DNA of 64,000 bases from Rhodobacter sp. (GTDB lineage: Bacteria > Pseudomonadota > Alphaproteobacteria > Rhodobacterales > Rhodobacteraceae). Position 1 is the first letter of the stretch; every line of letters begins with the position of its first letter. The position numbers were made by a program, and so were the translations under genes. The notes under the pieces were generated by a model. The model ran no database searches. It had not been told where the DNA came from and was given only the letters and a program-made list of their open reading frames with translations. The stretch lies in assembly GCA_020637555.1 (NCBI GenBank), contig JACKKF010000004.1, positions 248,001-312,000 of the forward strand, given 5' to 3'. Positions 40,533 through 49,297 of this stretch are shown here, in pieces.

Positions 40533-41150
40533 TCATCCGCCGTAGGCGTCCAGAAAGGCCTCGGCCTCGAGGGCGCGGAAATCGGCCAGGGCGGCGCGCA
40601 GGCGGTCATGGGGCCAGTCCCACCAGGCCAGCGCCAGCAGGCGGTCGGCGATGGCATCGGAAAAGCGCGCGCGGATCGGCTGCGCCGGCACGCCGGCAAC
40701 GATCAGGAACGGTGCGACATCCCGGGTCACCACCGCGCCCGAGGCCACCACCGCGCCGATGCCGACCGTCACCTCGGGTTTGACGATGGCGCCGTGACCG
40801 ATCCAGCAATCATGCCCCAGCGTGCACCGCCGGGCGGCCCGTCGGGCAAAAAAGTCGGCGTCGTCGTCCTCCTCGGGCCAATAGGCGGACGAGCGGTAGA
40901 GAAAATGATGCTGCGCAGCATGGCGCCATGGATGATCGGTCGGGCCGATCCGGGTCATCGCCGCGATATTGGCGAATTTGCCGACCGTGCAATTGGCGAT
41001 ATCGGCCATCCGGTCGCAATAGGCATAGTCGCCAAAGCTGGAATTGAGCACGCGCGATCCGCGCCCGACTTCGCACCAGGCGCCAAAGGTGCTGTTGTGG
41101 ATCTCGCAGTCGGGGTGGATCAGGGGCGTGTCGGCGGACAGTCGCGGCAT
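40533..41150 (-). CDS. Hexapeptide-repeat acyltransferase of phosphonate operons
   Basis: 205 residues (MPRLSADTPLIHPDCEIHNS). Left-handed beta-helix repeats are visible, for example CEVGRGSRVLNSSFGDYAYC and DCWIGHGAIVKPEVTVGIGAVVASGAVVTRDV, plus the PAQPIRARFSDAIADRLLAL tail of XAT/CatB-like enzymes. This matches the transferase family regularly tied to C-P lyase clusters. Possibly acetylates an aminophosphonate, as PhnO does from an unrelated fold; substrate is inferred. Downstream of phnE2 by 30 bases. Confidence 0.85.
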   Translation of the reverse strand: MPRLSADTPLIHPDCEIHNSTFGAWCEVGRGSRVLNSSFGDYAYCDRMADIANCTVGKFANIAAMTRIGPTDHPWRHAAQHHFLYRSSAYWPEEDDDADFFARRAARRCTLGHDCWIGHGAIVKPEVTVGIGAVVASGAVVTRDVAPFLIVAGVPAQPIRARFSDAIADRLLALAWWDWPHDRLRAALADFRALEAEAFLDAYGG

Positions 41151-41180
41151 CGGGGCGTCTCCATGGGCGGGGTGGCAGGC

Positions 41181-42509
41181 TCAACGACCGCTGCCATCCC
41201 CCTTGATGAGCCGGTCGCGCACCCTGGCCGAGACCGCGTCCAGCGCGACGACCATCAGCACGATCAGGATGATGTAATAGGTCACCTTTTCCCAGTCCTG
41301 CGTGGTCTGGATCGCCTGGGTCAACAGCAGGCCGATCCCGCCGCCGACGATGGCGCCGACGATGGTCGCCGAGCGGGTGTTCGATTCGAAAAGATACAGG
41401 ACCTGGCTCAGGATCACCGGCAACACCTGCGGCATGACGCCAAAGCGATACCGCTGAACGGGCCTTGCGCCGGTGGCGCGAATGCCCTCGATCTGCTTGC
41501 CATCCACGTTTTCCAGCGCCTCGGAGAACAGTTTGCCGAAGCTGCCGGTGTCGGTGATCAGGATCGCCAGGGCGCCGGTCATCGGCCCCGGGCCAAAGGC
41601 GCGCGACAGAACGATGGTGAAGATCAGCGCATCCACCCCGCGCACGAAATCCAGCACGCGGCGCACGACAAAGCGCAGCCAGCGCGCGGGTGCGAAATTG
41701 CGCGCGGCCAGAAAGGCCAGCGGCAAGGCGACCAGCGCCGCGCCAAAGGTGCCGAGGAACGCCATCAGGATCGTCTCGCCCATGGCCCAGGCCACATCCC
41801 CGTGGCGCCAGATCTCGTTGTTCCAGACGTTCGAGACCATCAGCGCGAGGTTGCCCCGCGCCGGGTCCAGCCGGTCGCCCCACAGCACGGTTTCGGCGAT
41901 CGCGGTCCAGGTCATGCGGTGAAACGGGCTGCGCAGGTCAAAGAAGAACAGCTCCCACCCGGGGAAATACCGCATGGTTTCCGTGCGCGACCGGGTGACG
42001 GTCAGGCGGCCGGCCTCGGTCGTGACGGTGACGCGCGTGCGCGAGGCATTGATGAAATCGGGCACCCCCGGCTGCGGCAACGACAGGTCGATGGCCGATC
42101 CGGTGTTGGTGATGCGGATTTCGCCGTAACCCGGCATCTCGTAGAGGGCGACCGGCCCGTCATAGATGACCCGATGTCCCTGCGGCAGGTCGATGACGGT
42201 GCGCGCCCCCTCGCGGTGCACCCAGGGCGGGGTTTCGTCGGTCGGCAGGGTCATGCGTCGTGACCCCTCGATGGCGATGCTGGTCACGTCGGTGCGGTTG
42301 TCCTGCGTGACATGCACCTTGTAGCTGATCGCGTCGCTCAGCAGCGTTGCGGCGTTGTCCAGCCGCGCGCGCTGCGCAAGGCCCGCCACGTCAAAGGCGA
42401 AAAAGACATAGGTCAGATAGGCCAGCACCAGCGCCGGCATGGCGAGGGCGATCACCCGCTTGCGGCGAAACTCGCCCAGAACGGCGGATTGCAGCGCGAT
42501 GTCGGCCAT
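41181..42509 (-). CDS. phnE: Phosphonate ABC transporter permease PhnE, large form
   Basis: 442 residues, much longer than the usual PhnE (about 260-290). One N-terminal helix (about residues 17-40) is followed by a soluble, beta-rich insert of roughly 150 residues (DNAATLLSDAISYKVHV... to ...PGWELFFFDLRSPF), then the normal permease core with GTFGAALVALPLAFLAARNF and the coupling motif ENVDGKQIEGIRATGARPVQ. The insert probably lies in the periplasm. Pairs with the preceding short PhnE to make a heterodimeric pore; separated from it by one base. Confidence 0.9.
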   Translation of the reverse strand: MADIALQSAVLGEFRRKRVIALAMPALVLAYLTYVFFAFDVAGLAQRARLDNAATLLSDAISYKVHVTQDNRTDVTSIAIEGSRRMTLPTDETPPWVHREGARTVIDLPQGHRVIYDGPVALYEMPGYGEIRITNTGSAIDLSLPQPGVPDFINASRTRVTVTTEAGRLTVTRSRTETMRYFPGWELFFFDLRSPFHRMTWTAIAETVLWGDRLDPARGNLALMVSNVWNNEIWRHGDVAWAMGETILMAFLGTFGAALVALPLAFLAARNFAPARWLRFVVRRVLDFVRGVDALIFTIVLSRAFGPGPMTGALAILITDTGSFGKLFSEALENVDGKQIEGIRATGARPVQRYRFGVMPQVLPVILSQVLYLFESNTRSATIVGAIVGGGIGLLLTQAIQTTQDWEKVTYYIILIVLMVVALDAVSARVRDRLIKGDGSGR

Positions 42510-42510
42510 G

Positions 42511-43389
42511 TCAGGCCCTCCCTTGCGTCAGGCGGTGGCGGGCCAGGCTGGACAGTTGATCCAGAACGACAATCGTGGCGAACAGCACGATGAAGATGCC
42601 TGCCGCCTCGTCCAGCTTTCCCTGGCCAAAGGTCATGGCGTTCTTCAGGTCATAGCCGATCCCGCCGGCGCCCACGAACCCCAGGATGGCCGAGGCCCGC
42701 ACGTTGATCTCGAAGCGCAGCAGCGCATAGCTGAGGTAGTTGGGCGCGACCTGCGGCACCACGCCCAGCGCCATGCGCTGGCTCCAGCGCGCCCCGACCG
42801 AGGCCAGTCCCTCGACCGGCTTCATGTCGATGTTCTCGTTCACCTCGGCGAACAGTTTGCCCATCGCGCCCGCGGTGTGCAGGCCGATGGCGATGGCGGC
42901 GGGAACGGGGCCCGCGCCCAGCAGAAAGATAAGGACCAGCGCCACCACGATCTCTGGCACGGCGCGCAGGACATCGGCGATCCGGCGGAAAACGCCGGCC
43001 AGCGCGGGCAAGGGGGCCAGGCCGCGGGTCGCCAGCAACGACAGCAGAATGCCGCCCATGGTGCCGGTCAGCGTGGCCACGGCGGCGACATTCAGCGTTT
43101 CCAACAGCGACGGCAGCGCATCCAGGATATGGCCGGGCAGGTTGGCGGCCTTGTCCCAGGCCTCGGACAGGATCGCGGCCGGAAAATCAGCGAGATGCGC
43201 CAACCCCTCGATGAACCCGCCGGCGTTGCGCGATTCGGCCGTCCGGAAGCCGGCGATCATCAGCAGCGCGAACACCAGCAGCAACAGCCCGGAATACAGG
43301 CGCCGTCGCTGGGTCAGCGCCAGGTAGTCCCGGCGGATCGCGTCGGTGCCCGAGGGCGCGGTCGGGGTCAGGGTCATGGCAGTGTCCAT
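42511..43389 (-). CDS. phnE: Phosphonate ABC transporter permease PhnE, short form
   Basis: 292 residues. N-terminal helix, then permease core with GGILLSLLATRGLAPLPALA and coupling motif ENIDMKPVEGLASVGARWSQ; the paired sequence SAILGFVGAGGIGYDLKNAM is standard for PhnE. Imports phosphonates with PhnC and PhnD. A second start codon lies 12 bases downstream. Preceded by a strong hairpin after phnD. Confidence 0.92.
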   Translation of the reverse strand: MDTAMTLTPTAPSGTDAIRRDYLALTQRRRLYSGLLLLVFALLMIAGFRTAESRNAGGFIEGLAHLADFPAAILSEAWDKAANLPGHILDALPSLLETLNVAAVATLTGTMGGILLSLLATRGLAPLPALAGVFRRIADVLRAVPEIVVALVLIFLLGAGPVPAAIAIGLHTAGAMGKLFAEVNENIDMKPVEGLASVGARWSQRMALGVVPQVAPNYLSYALLRFEINVRASAILGFVGAGGIGYDLKNAMTFGQGKLDEAAGIFIVLFATIVVLDQLSSLARHRLTQGRA

Positions 43390-43393
43390 AAAG

Positions 43394-43424
43394 GCCGGGC
43401 CCCGGCACGATGGCGGGGCCCGGC
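43394..43424 (-). other. Stem-loop between phnD and phnE
   Basis: Perfect 11-bp stem GCCGGGCCCCG / CGGGGCCCGGC with a 9-nt loop, 20 bases past the phnD stop, no U-run. Like the hairpins after livJ and dctP, it follows a periplasmic binding-protein gene and precedes the permease genes. Confidence 0.7.
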
Positions 43425-43444
43425 GGATTCCAGAGAGGGAGCGA

Positions 43445-44350
43445 TCAGTTCATCTGCGCGCGGCGCACGTCGATGATGGTCTGATAGGCCTCGTGGGTGA
43501 TCGGGGCGAAGCCCGCGGTTTCCCCCGCGGCGACACCATAGAGGCAGGCCTGATCGCGTTCACCCAGGTGCTCCAGCAGATTGGTGACGGTATCCTTCAC
43601 CTCTTGCGGCAGGCTGGTGCGCAGGACGACGGGGCCCTCGGGGATCGGATTCGAGCGCCAGATTTCCACCAGGTCGTTCATGTCCACCAGGCCCGCATCC
43701 GCCGCGCGGCGCAGAGCGCCCGAGTTGTAGCCGTCTTCCCAGTTGCCCAGGCCATCGGCCCAGGTCACGCCGGCGTCCACGTCGCCGTTGTTCACGGCGA
43801 TGATCGTCTGCTCGTGGCCGCCGGTGAACACCACCTCGCCGAAGAAGTCGCCCGATTCCATCGAATGCCCGGTCACGCGCGGGATCTCGATCGAGGGCAC
43901 CAGATAACCCGAGGTCGAGTTCGGATCGCCAAAGCCGAAGCGGCGCCCCTGCAGGTCCATCAGCGAATGGATGCCGCTGTCGGCGCGCGCGAAGCCGATC
44001 GAGAAATACGAGAACGACCCGTCGAGGTTCGTCTTGACCAGCACGGGTTCGACCGCATTCGGATCGGCCAGCCAGGTCGCCGCATAACCCGAGGCGCCGA
44101 GCCAGGCGAAGTCCAGCGAACCGCCCAGCAGGCCCTGGATCACGCCGTTGTAGTCGGCCGGCGTGAACAGGTGAACGGGCACGCCCAGGGCGTCCTCGAC
44201 ATAGGCGCGGAAACATTCGTTCGAGGCCAGGCGATCCTGCGCGTTCTCACCGCCCAGAAGGCCGATGTTGAACTCGGTGATCGCCTCCTCGGCATGGGCC
44301 ACGCCGGTCAGGGCGGTTGTCAGGATCAGGGCGGCAGCAAGGGATTTCAT
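43445..44350 (-). CDS. phnD: Phosphonate ABC transporter substrate-binding protein PhnD
   Basis: 301 residues with signal peptide MKSLAAALILTTALTGVAHA. The PhnD-type core is clear: TEFNIGLLGGENAQDRLASN, QGLLGGSLDFAWLGASGYAA, and the phosphonate-loop region GRRFGFGDPNSTSGYLVPS. Periplasmic capture of phosphonates such as 2-aminoethylphosphonate. 34 bases after phnC. Confidence 0.94.
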   Translation of the reverse strand: MKSLAAALILTTALTGVAHAEEAITEFNIGLLGGENAQDRLASNECFRAYVEDALGVPVHLFTPADYNGVIQGLLGGSLDFAWLGASGYAATWLADPNAVEPVLVKTNLDGSFSYFSIGFARADSGIHSLMDLQGRRFGFGDPNSTSGYLVPSIEIPRVTGHSMESGDFFGEVVFTGGHEQTIIAVNNGDVDAGVTWADGLGNWEDGYNSGALRRAADAGLVDMNDLVEIWRSNPIPEGPVVLRTSLPQEVKDTVTNLLEHLGERDQACLYGVAAGETAGFAPITHEAYQTIIDVRRAQMN

Positions 44351-44384
44351 CGGGGGTCTCCGTTTCGATGAAAGGGGAAAAGCG

Positions 44385-45221
44385 TTACAGCAGCGACGCC
44401 GCGATGGCCGCGGCGCGCGGCGGCCGGGGCCGCGCCACCGGCGGCGCGGGCGGAATCGCGGTCGATGTCGCGTCTTCGTTGAAACTGTGGTCGGCGCCAT
44501 AGATCGCGCGCGCGGCGTCGGTCGTCAGGTCGCTGGCCGGGCCGTCAAACACCAGCTTGCCATCGCGCAGACCGATCACGCGGTCGCAATAGCGCCGCGC
44601 CGTGTCCAGCGTATGCAGGTTGGCGATGACCATCCGGCGGTCTTCGGTGTTGATGCGTTTCAGCGTGTCCATGACAAGCTGCGCATTCATCGGGTCCAGG
44701 CTGGCGATGGGTTCGTCGGCCAGGATGATCCTGGGGTCTTGCATCAACGCGCGGGCGATCGCGACCCGCTGTTGCTGCCCGCCGGACAGCGCCTCGGCGC
44801 GTTTGGGGGCCTGTTCGGCGATGCCCAGGCGATCCAGGATGTCCAGCGCCTGAAGGATGTCCTCGCGCGACCACAGGTTGAACAGGGTCGCCAGGGTCGA
44901 CCGGCTGTTCAGCTTGCCATGCAACACGTTCGAGGCCACATCCATGCGCGGCACCAGGTTGAATTGCTGAAAGATCATGGCGCACTGGCTCTGCCAGGCC
45001 CGGGCCTCGGCGCCCGACAACGCCAGGATGTCGCGCCCGTCGACCAGGATCTGTCCGGAACTGGCAGCGGTCAGCCGGTTCACCATCCTGAGGAAGGTGG
45101 ACTTGCCCGCGCCCGAGCGGCCGATGATGCCGATGAACTGCGGTCCGTCGACCTTGAAACTGATGTCATCGACGGCCGTTCGCTGACCGAACACGCGCGT
45201 GACATTGCGGACTTCCAGCAT
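44385..45221 (-). CDS. phnC: Phosphonate ABC transporter ATP-binding protein PhnC
   Basis: 278 residues. Walker A GRSGAGKST, QQFNLVPRMDVASNVLHGKL, signature LSGGQQQRVAIARAL, Walker B ILADEPIASLDP. The last ~30 residues are a Pro/Ala/Arg-rich tail (IPPAPPVARPRPPRAAA) absent from most PhnC proteins and likely disordered. First gene of phnCDEE; 259 bases of sequence without a gene separate it from the tRNA. Confidence 0.93.
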   Translation of the reverse strand: MLEVRNVTRVFGQRTAVDDISFKVDGPQFIGIIGRSGAGKSTFLRMVNRLTAASSGQILVDGRDILALSGAEARAWQSQCAMIFQQFNLVPRMDVASNVLHGKLNSRSTLATLFNLWSREDILQALDILDRLGIAEQAPKRAEALSGGQQQRVAIARALMQDPRIILADEPIASLDPMNAQLVMDTLKRINTEDRRMVIANLHTLDTARRYCDRVIGLRDGKLVFDGPASDLTTDAARAIYGADHSFNEDATSTAIPPAPPVARPRPPRAAAIAASLL

Positions 45222-45480
45222 CGCGGGCCCCCTTGCTGCATCGAGGCCCTTTTGCGGTGCGTGGGTAACAGCGTCGTGTCCGCAACACGTCAGTTCGGTA
45301 AAAAGAACGCGGCCTTTTTCCCGCGTTGTTCCACGATTGGCACGATCCTGTCACGCAACGGTGCGAGCAAAGGTGCGGGGATTCGGGATGCTCAAGGCGC
45401 GGGCAAACCCGATCCGGCGCCACCGGCCACCCGCCCGCGACGGCAGAACCGCGGGGTTGCGCAGGGTCGGAACGGGAAAG

Positions 45481-45556
45481 TGGTGCCGGTGAAGGGACTC
45501 GAACCCCCGACCCCATCATTACGAATGACGTGCTCTACCAGCTGAGCTACACCGGC
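45481..45556 (-). tRNA. tRNA-Thr (anticodon CGU)
   Basis: 76 nt including encoded CCA. Reverse strand begins GCCGGTGTAGCTCAGCTGG and pairs with ...CACCGGC-A-CCA. D-arm GCTCAGCTGGTAGAGC, anticodon arm CGTCA-TTCGTAA-TGATG with anticodon CGT, and T-arm GGGGGTTCGAGTCCC are all intact. Reads ACG codons, which are frequent in a GC-rich genome. Confidence 0.97.
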
Positions 45557-45659
45557 ACGGTGCAGCGGGTTGCCCCGCTGAGGTCGGGCGGTTCTTAGCA
45601 CCGGGTCGGGGCAGTATCCAGCCCCTTTTTTCGGCGTGCCCGATGGTCTGTCACCGCCG

Positions 45660-47231
45660 CTACAGACCCATGCGGCGGGTCTTTTCCAGGTCGATCGGCG
45701 CGGTTTCGTCCTCGGGCGCGTCGGTCGTTTCCGAGGCGGGTTCGGGTGCGTCCTGGTCGGCGGACTCTTCGGCGTCCTCGGGACCCTCGGCATCGTCGAT
45801 CACGTCGGCCGTGGCGTCGATTTCGGCGTCGTCGTCGGCTTCTGCGGTGTCCGTCGCCGGCGGCAGAGCGCCGACGATCAGTGGCAGCATTTCGGTGCCG
45901 GTGGCGGACGGACCCGACGAATCGGGCGGGTTGGTCCAGGCGAGCGTGTCGAAACTGGCGCAATTGTCGCACAGCGCATGCCAGTGGGCATGGACATGAT
46001 GGCAGTTGCCGCACACCCATTGCGGTCCGCGCGGTGCGGTCAGGGCGCGCGCCAGCCAGCCGCGCACCACCTGATCGGGCGACCCCTCGCCGCGTTCGAT
46101 GGCGGCCATGATCGTCATCACGCGCTGCGTGGGGTCGGTTTCGTGCAGATCGCCGATGGCGCGTCGTGCCGCCGGGAAATCCTCGGCCGCGATCAGCAGT
46201 TCGGCGCGGGTCTGCCGTTCCTCGGGGCCCGGCTGCAGGGACAGAAGCGCGTCAAAGCGTTTGACCCGGGCGGCGGGGGTTTCGTCAGGTTGGATCGCGG
46301 CAAAGGCCTGGGCCAGATCGGGATGCGGCTGCGCTTTCCAGGCGCGCTTGAGGACCTTGGCGGCGGCGCTGCGTTTGCCGCGGGCGGTCAGGGCCTGCGC
46401 GGCCATTACCGCGGCAGGCACCAGATCGGGCGAGCGTTTGTTGGCCTCGATCGCGAGGTCCTGCGCCAGCGTGGGGTTCGCGGTCTCGGTCTCGGCCTGT
46501 TGCAGGGTCAGCACGGCATCGCGACGCTGAAACACCGGCTTGGGCAGCCGCCCGGTGCGCGAGGTTTCGAGCAGCGTCTTGCGCGCGCCGGCCCAGTCGC
46601 CGGCCTTGGTCTGAAGACCCAGCAGCATGTCCTGCGTCGGCGCATGGCCCGGCTTGAGCGAAAGCGCGGTCTCGGCCAGTTTGCGGGCCTTGGTGGCATC
46701 GCCGGCGTCGATCTGTTGCCTGAGCAAGCCCTGAACGCCCACAAAGCGCCCGCGATTGTCCTCGAGCAGACGCTTGTAATAGTCCTCGGCCAGTTGGGTG
46801 TTGCCCTTGGCCTGTGCCGATTGCGCGACCAGAAGAGTGGTCAGGGCCTGATCGTCCAGAAGCTTTTCGGCCTTGCGGGCCTTGGTCAGGGCCTTGTCGC
46901 CCTCGCCACCCGCCAGGGCCAGGAACCCGTCGGTCAGCGCCTCGAGTCCGCGCTGACGGCGGTTGCGGGCGAAATAGCGGCTGATCGCGGTCTCGTCACC
47001 GTTGATGAACCGGATCGTCGCAACCAAGAGGCCCATGAGCTTCATCAGCAGCCAGAGGCCGGCCAGCAGCAGGATGGCGGCAATGGCCATCTGCACCGGG
47101 CCCAGCGTGAATTCGACACTGTTGAAGGCGATACGCAGACCGGCCTCCTGTTGCATCAGCGTCTGCACACCCAGCGTCAGACCGGCGACAGCGGCCAGGA
47201 ACAGGGCGATCTTGAGAATGGTCCAGATCAT
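45660..47231 (-). CDS. hemY: HemY-like membrane protein with TPR region and C-terminal zinc ribbon
   Basis: 523 residues from MIWTILKIALFLAAVAGLTL. Two N-terminal transmembrane helices with LRIAFNSVEFTLGPVQ between them, then TPR-like helices (AQAKGNTQLAEDYYKRLLED, GHAPTQDMLLGLQTKAGDW). Near residue 425 a CxxC...CxxC pair (VCGNCHHVHAHWHALCDNC) forms a likely zinc ribbon, followed by a long acidic tail ending EKTRRMGL. HemY_N proteins lie with hemD in many proteobacteria; a heme-related or envelope role is assumed, not proven. Confidence 0.85.
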   Translation of the reverse strand: MIWTILKIALFLAAVAGLTLGVQTLMQQEAGLRIAFNSVEFTLGPVQMAIAAILLLAGLWLLMKLMGLLVATIRFINGDETAISRYFARNRRQRGLEALTDGFLALAGGEGDKALTKARKAEKLLDDQALTTLLVAQSAQAKGNTQLAEDYYKRLLEDNRGRFVGVQGLLRQQIDAGDATKARKLAETALSLKPGHAPTQDMLLGLQTKAGDWAGARKTLLETSRTGRLPKPVFQRRDAVLTLQQAETETANPTLAQDLAIEANKRSPDLVPAAVMAAQALTARGKRSAAAKVLKRAWKAQPHPDLAQAFAAIQPDETPAARVKRFDALLSLQPGPEERQTRAELLIAAEDFPAARRAIGDLHETDPTQRVMTIMAAIERGEGSPDQVVRGWLARALTAPRGPQWVCGNCHHVHAHWHALCDNCASFDTLAWTNPPDSSGPSATGTEMLPLIVGALPPATDTAEADDDAEIDATADVIDDAEGPEDAEESADQDAPEPASETTDAPEDETAPIDLEKTRRMGL

Positions 47232-47245
47232 CGTTTCTCTCCGCC

Positions 47246-48436
47246 TTAGTCCTGAGCTTGGGTTTGCAGGTCCGACAGGGCGGCCAGGGCCGCCAGCCGG
47301 GTTTCCGCCTGCGCGCGCCATTCGGCCATCGCGGCGGCCGGATCGCCGGTCAACCCGTCCAGTTCGCCGAGGGTGCCGGGCAGATCCCCCTGCCTGAGCG
47401 CGGCCTCGGCCCGCGAGAGGATCGAATCGGTGTCCGCGCCGTCGCGCGGGGTCAGGGACCGGGCGCCGGTCTGCGCCCTGAGGAAGCCCAGCATCCGGTC
47501 GCCCAGTGATTCGCCCTGCGCGGCCACCGGCTGGGCGGCCAGCGCAGCGCGGGCCGCGGGGGCAAACCTGTCTTGCAACTGCGACAGCGTGACCAGACCC
47601 TCGCCGAGGGGGGCCAGAGCGGCAGCGGTGTTCCCCAGGGCGGCCAGGGCATCGGGCGCCGGTGCACCGCTTTCCGCCGCTGCGACCAGATCGGTGATCG
47701 CGGCACGACGGGCGACGCGCGCCTGCTGGGCGGCGACGTCTTCCTCGCGCGTGGTCAGGGCGGCGGCCTGGGCCTGCACTTCGGCCCGGGACTGGGCGAG
47801 GGCAGCATCCACGGCGGTGCGGGCCTGCTGGGCGATATCGGCCTCGAGCCCGTCGATGCGCTGGCCCAGAGCGGTCAGCGCGGCGGTGGGATCGGCGGGC
47901 ACGGGCCGCGATTCCAGCGCGCCGAGACGGGTTTCCAGCGGCGTCATGTCCGGGGCCGCAGGCGGCGGGGCGGATTCCAGCGCCGCAACGCGCTGGTCCA
48001 GCGGCGCCAGCGCGGCCTGAAGGGCCTGGGCGCTGACCCCTTGCGCGCGGGCTTCCAGCGCGGCGACACGGTCGGCAAGGTCGGTCTGACGGCTGCGCCA
48101 GCCCTCGGGGAGAAGTGTCAGCACCACCGCGGCACCCAGCGCCGCCGCGATCACGCCCCCCGCGATCATGCTGCCGGTTCCCGCACTGCCGCGGACCGGG
48201 GGCTGGGCGGGCGGCTGGGCAGGGGCCTGGGCGGCCGGCGGTGGCAGGTCGGGCGTGGTTTCCGTCGCCGGTTCATCGGTCAGGGGTTCGGCCGAATCCC
48301 CGGTTGCGGACTCGGTCGAGGGGATGTCGGTCAGCGGCTCGACGTCCGTGTCGGCGGGGCCAGCCTGATCGATCTGGTTCCGGTCTCCGGATGTTGTCCT
48401 GGGGCCGCGATCGCTGCCCGTTTCCGTGCCGGCCAT
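47246..48436 (-). CDS. Mitofilin/Mic60-like inner-membrane protein
   Basis: 396 residues from MAGTETGSDRGPRTTSGDRN with GGAGGTG before the ATG. Acidic, proline-rich N-terminus, one transmembrane helix near residues 88-112 (GSMIAGGVIAAALGAAVVLT), then a long alanine-rich coiled coil and a C-terminal mitofilin-like domain (LGDRMLGFLRAQTGARSLTP, SILSRAEAALRQGDL). Alphaproteobacterial Mic60 homologues sit between hemD and hemY and shape the envelope membranes. Coupled position with hemY supports this. Confidence 0.82.
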   Translation of the reverse strand: MAGTETGSDRGPRTTSGDRNQIDQAGPADTDVEPLTDIPSTESATGDSAEPLTDEPATETTPDLPPPAAQAPAQPPAQPPVRGSAGTGSMIAGGVIAAALGAAVVLTLLPEGWRSRQTDLADRVAALEARAQGVSAQALQAALAPLDQRVAALESAPPPAAPDMTPLETRLGALESRPVPADPTAALTALGQRIDGLEADIAQQARTAVDAALAQSRAEVQAQAAALTTREEDVAAQQARVARRAAITDLVAAAESGAPAPDALAALGNTAAALAPLGEGLVTLSQLQDRFAPAARAALAAQPVAAQGESLGDRMLGFLRAQTGARSLTPRDGADTDSILSRAEAALRQGDLPGTLGELDGLTGDPAAAMAEWRAQAETRLAALAALSDLQTQAQD

Positions 48437-48505
48437 TGTCACCTCCACCACATCGCGCCGGAAAATGGCGCGTCCCTTTCTACTTAGCCGTTGACCACCG
48501 GCGCC

Positions 48506-49219
48506 TCAACCCACGGTTCCGGGATGCGACATCGCTTCCGCCAGCGCGCGCAGCATCCCGCCCGCATCCGGCGTTCCGGCGATGAGCGTCCGCTCGGCCA
48601 GCGCGGGGGGCAGCGCCGCGGCGCAGGCCGCGCTGATCGCAACCGGGGTCAATCCCATTACGTCCATGATGCCCGACTGTGCCGCAAGACGCTGCGCGGC
48701 GCGCGGGGAAAAAAGGGGTGCAAAAACCCGTTGACCCGTCAGCGCGGGGACGACATCGGGCGGCCAGTCCAGCGCGCGCGCCTCGTAGACGGCGACGCTG
48801 CGCAGGGTCAAGCCGGGCAGCGCACCGGCCAGATCGCGGACCAGATCGCGGGCCAGATGCACCCCATGGGCGTGAACCAGTGGCCCCTCGGGTGCCGCGC
48901 CGGTCAGCGTGGCGATCAAGGCGGCCGCATCGCCGCCGCCCTGGCGGGGGATCATCCCGGCACGCGCCGCCGCACGGGCGGTCGCCGGGCCGACACACCA
49001 GGCGGTCATGCCGGGCAGGGAGGGCAGCATCGGCACCGCGCTGGCCGAGGTCAGGATGATCCCGCGTGCGCCCGCGAACACCGCCGGGTCAAAGGGCAGC
49101 GCCACCACCTGCGACAGTGGCGCGATCAGGGGTTCATGCGGGGGCAGGGTGCCGGCGGCCTCGCGGGCAAAGCGGCGGGACTGGGGCAGGGGGCGGGTCA
49201 GCAGCAGCAGCGGGGACAT
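48506..49219 (-). CDS. hemD: Uroporphyrinogen-III synthase
   Basis: 237 residues from MSPLLLLTRPLPQSRRFARE; the LTRPxxQxxxxA start is the HemD hallmark, followed by ILTSASAVPML and a two-lobe Rossmann-like layout ending FSPRAAQRLAAQ and LIAGTPDAGGMLRALAEA. It cyclises hydroxymethylbilane with ring-D inversion. Divergent from tsaD, upstream of the mitofilin-like gene. Confidence 0.9.
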   Translation of the reverse strand: MSPLLLLTRPLPQSRRFAREAAGTLPPHEPLIAPLSQVVALPFDPAVFAGARGIILTSASAVPMLPSLPGMTAWCVGPATARAAARAGMIPRQGGGDAAALIATLTGAAPEGPLVHAHGVHLARDLVRDLAGALPGLTLRSVAVYEARALDWPPDVVPALTGQRVFAPLFSPRAAQRLAAQSGIMDVMGLTPVAISAACAAALPPALAERTLIAGTPDAGGMLRALAEAMSHPGTVG

Positions 49220-49297
49220 GGCGGTTCTCTCGCGCCCATTGCTTGCGGCGCGCCCCGATGCTACCCCCGCCGGGACCGAAACTGCAACCGGCGGGCC

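Noticed and set aside
45300..45335. AACGCGG...CCGCGTT inverted repeat between phnC and the tRNA
   Set aside because: Short arms interrupted by a T-run in the loop; could be a weak terminator but position and strand do not match a gene end convincingly.
45353..45370. CTGTCAC as a Pho box for phnC
   Set aside because: Only one good 7-mer, wrong orientation for phnC, and the partner repeat is poor.
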